The position numbers and the translations under genes are program-made. A stretch of DNA of 64,000 nucleotides from Avena insularis (lineage: Eukaryota; Streptophyta; Magnoliopsida; Poales; Poaceae). Of the stretch, positions 62,309 to 64,000 are shown one piece after another. The DNA lies in contig CM042686.1 of NCBI GenBank assembly GCA_023614405.1, positions 470,302,740-470,366,739 on the forward strand, given 5' to 3'. Each line of letters opens with the position of its first letter. The stretch's first letter is position 1. The notes beneath the pieces are model-generated. The model did no database searches. It was not told the DNA's origin and saw only the letters and a list, made by a program, of their open reading frames with translations.

Positions 62309-62680
62309 ACGATTCGATCCTTGCTCTCGCAGGAAGATGCGCATCGGGCTAAGATTAGGAATATCAAGGAGATGTGTGATAACTAGTTCTATTTAGCTTA
62401 AGCTCCATGCCTTTTTAAGTTGTAATAGTTGTAGTTGTTGACCTAGCGGTCTGAACTATTGGTCCCGGAGTCCAGGGAGGAAAAAAATTGCATGTGTGTT
62501 CCTTTTGTCTGACCAATGCCCCTTGGATATTCCGCCCATCGCTTCGTTGTCCTCGTGTACAAATAGGAGGCGCCACAATGCGTCACTTCGTCGTCCATCC
62601 CCTCGTCCTCTCCAATCTCCACCGCGTCGTCGCTTCGTCATCCACCCCCTCGCTCCCTCTCCAATCTCCACCGCGCCGAC
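62309..62680. other. 3' region of the GRF gene and upstream region of the next gene
   Basis: It includes the in-frame read-through segment to a TAG at about 62384-62386. The CTCCTCC/CTCGTC-rich part at 62530-62680 is a likely 5' UTR, with a 30-40 bp imperfect repeat (CTCCAATCTCCACCGCG at about 62610 and 62660). Confidence 0.45.
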
Positions 62681-63181
62681 ATGGAGATGCCCGATCTGAA
62701 CTTCTATGAGGCGGTGATGTTCGCGAACTTCGACATCCTCGCGCCGCCAGCCGCGATGGTGCCCCACGGATGGCGCATCAGCTCTGCGGGGGTGCCGGTG
62801 GCTCCGCTCCCTGGCCGAGCCGAGATGGAGAGCGAAATCGCGGCGCGCCACCGCCAGATGCCCGCGTGGAAGAGGGCACTGCCCCGGTACGCGGCGGCCA
62901 GCCCATACTGGCCGGCGCTGTTCAAGAAGGAGCAGAAGGCTAAGATTGGCAACCGCATCGTTGACGGGCGCATGGTGCACCGGGATCTCCACAACCGAGA
63001 AGGGCGAGGGAGGTTCTGGTCTGTCTCTGGATGAACCAAGTACACCGTCATCACCGCCGCTCACCGTGAAGAGGTGCTCTGTCTCGCGAACAATGCGGAA
63101 ATCGTGGAGGTTCCGTCCGACAGTGACGAGGAAGCGGGCGACTCGGAGGATAGTGGCAGCAGAAGTGAAATTGTTGACTAG
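62681..63181 (+). pseudogene. Grass-type protein of unknown function, one internal stop
   Basis: The frame from Met62681 (MEMPDLNFYEAVMF) runs 117 codons to a TGA at 63032-63034. The same frame then continues 48 codons with protein-like sequence (TKYTVITAAHREEVL, then an acidic PSDSDEEAGDSEDS tail) to a TAG at 63179-63181. A single nonsense change in a ~166-residue gene is the simplest reading. The N-terminal part is rich in Ala, Pro and Arg. I recognise no domain and propose no function. The truncated 117-residue form could still be expressed. Confidence 0.5.
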
Positions 63182-63945
63182 TAATGTAGGATGTGAAATC
63201 GCACCTTTGTTTAGAAGAATTTGTGGTTGAAGTAATGAAATGCCTCGATTTAGATCTCTGTCTCGATTAATTTGTGGAAGAATTTGTGATTTAGATCAAT
63301 TTTTGCCTCGATTTAGATCTCTGTCCTGGATTGGGAACGTGACCGTGGACCAAAGACACCTTTTCTACTAGTGTATTCTGACATTGGTGGTTTGTTTAAA
63401 CGTAATCTAAGTGCATTGTGCCGCATGCAAATGGCACAACCACAATTTATAAAGTGGAATCACGTACACCCGGTTACTGGAGATCCGGGAGCTTCGCCAG
63501 ATGCAGGGGATGCAGGAGCAGAGAGGCAGTGAGATAGACGGGCTCAAGATTAGGCCAGAAAGTGGTACCTATTTCCTCCTCATATGGGCATTATCGGTGA
63601 GAACATTGCTGTTTATGTTGCCACGCCATTGTGCAGCATCTGAAATAAGTTGCTGCTTCATGGAGTGTGGCAGCTTAAATAATTTATTTCTGTGCCACTT
63701 ACATTCCGTCGTATTTGGAGACCTCCTGCCCCTCAGCAATCGTGGAACCGGTGCTGCGTGTTTTCAGATAGCAGTGGCACAATCACAATTTCGGATTCAA
63801 CTACTAAATCGGGCGTTTCCAAACCCTAAGTCGCGGTACATTTTACTCAGAGAATGTGGGTAGATTGTTTCTCCCAGCAATGTGCCACATACAGAGCTCC
63901 AGAATTTAATAGAATTACATATATAGGTTCAAGTTCAACACATTA
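63182..63945. other. Unassigned sequence with a ~65-bp direct repeat
   Basis: TGCCTCGATTTAGATCTCTGTC occurs at about 63241 and 63306. The open frame at 63501-63863 (120 codons) shows no domain. Confidence 0.45.
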
Positions 63946-64000
63946 CTATGCATCTTCATTGCCAGCAGCCTTCTTCCGCAGCCTGGGTGCCAAGCCTTCA
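63946..64000 (-). CDS. Possible C-terminus of a gene cut by the window end
   Basis: The minus strand reads EGLAPRLRKKAAGNEDA and then a TAG at 63948-63946. The basic-then-acidic tail looks protein-like, but 18 codons are too few to name a family. It could be chance. Confidence 0.25.
   Translation of the reverse strand, partial: EGLAPRLRKKAAGNEDA

Overview
The window looks like an intergenic-rich stretch of a Triticeae grass nuclear chromosome (wheat, Aegilops, barley or rye type). The main evidence is a Copia element whose LTR begins like the BARE/WIS/Angela LTRs, several Athila-style Ty3/gypsy LTR elements with a tRNA-Asp primer-binding site, a grass L1-type LINE, and a Pi21-like HMA/proline-rich gene. 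No bacterial-type operon, CRISPR array, rRNA gene or intact tRNA gene was seen.

Layout. Bases 1-4040 hold the 5' half of a minus-strand Copia element abutting, and probably inserted in, the 3' end of a gypsy element called family B here (4041-5852). Bases 5853-13400 are lower-copy DNA with a TTGCTACC minisatellite, a 389-bp foldback element, a short SINE candidate and the only intact-looking conserved host gene, a Pi21-like HMA protein on the minus strand (10786-11863). A decayed LINE runs from about 13.4 kb to 20061 and resumes at 31520-32001. It is split by a ~3.45-kb solo LTR (20062-31519), which is itself split by an 8,002-bp non-autonomous gypsy element of family A (20719-28720, TSD TACAC). 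Bases 32002-37160 are AT-rich with no gene seen. A truncated minus-strand family A copy (37161-39381) abuts a 5'-truncated family B element (39382-46243) that carries a 1,499-bp solo LTR (41653-43151, TSD GTATT).

The right third is different. It has a broken RNase H-like 3'-5' exonuclease gene (46898-48331, plus), a broken gene for an acidic protein ending in a zf-XS-like domain (48720-51710, minus), an 8.6-kb minisatellite of mostly 48-bp units (52612-61203), a two-exon GRF-type zinc-finger gene (61593-62308), a grass-type gene of unknown function with one internal stop (62681-63181), and possibly the 3' end of another gene (63946-64000). The large intron of the zf-XS-like gene holds six related hairpins in a 661-bp dimeric array, with paired base changes that suggest selection for RNA folding or duplication of folded units. 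This hairpin cluster and the 48-bp array with its 1,926-bp higher-order repeat are the most unusual things in the window.

The genes do not form a pathway. Families A and B share the start of their LTRs and their long 3' non-coding interior, but differ in the rest of the LTR and in their coding region, which suggests recombinant (mosaic) elements. All boundaries, splice sites and percent similarities were judged by eye.
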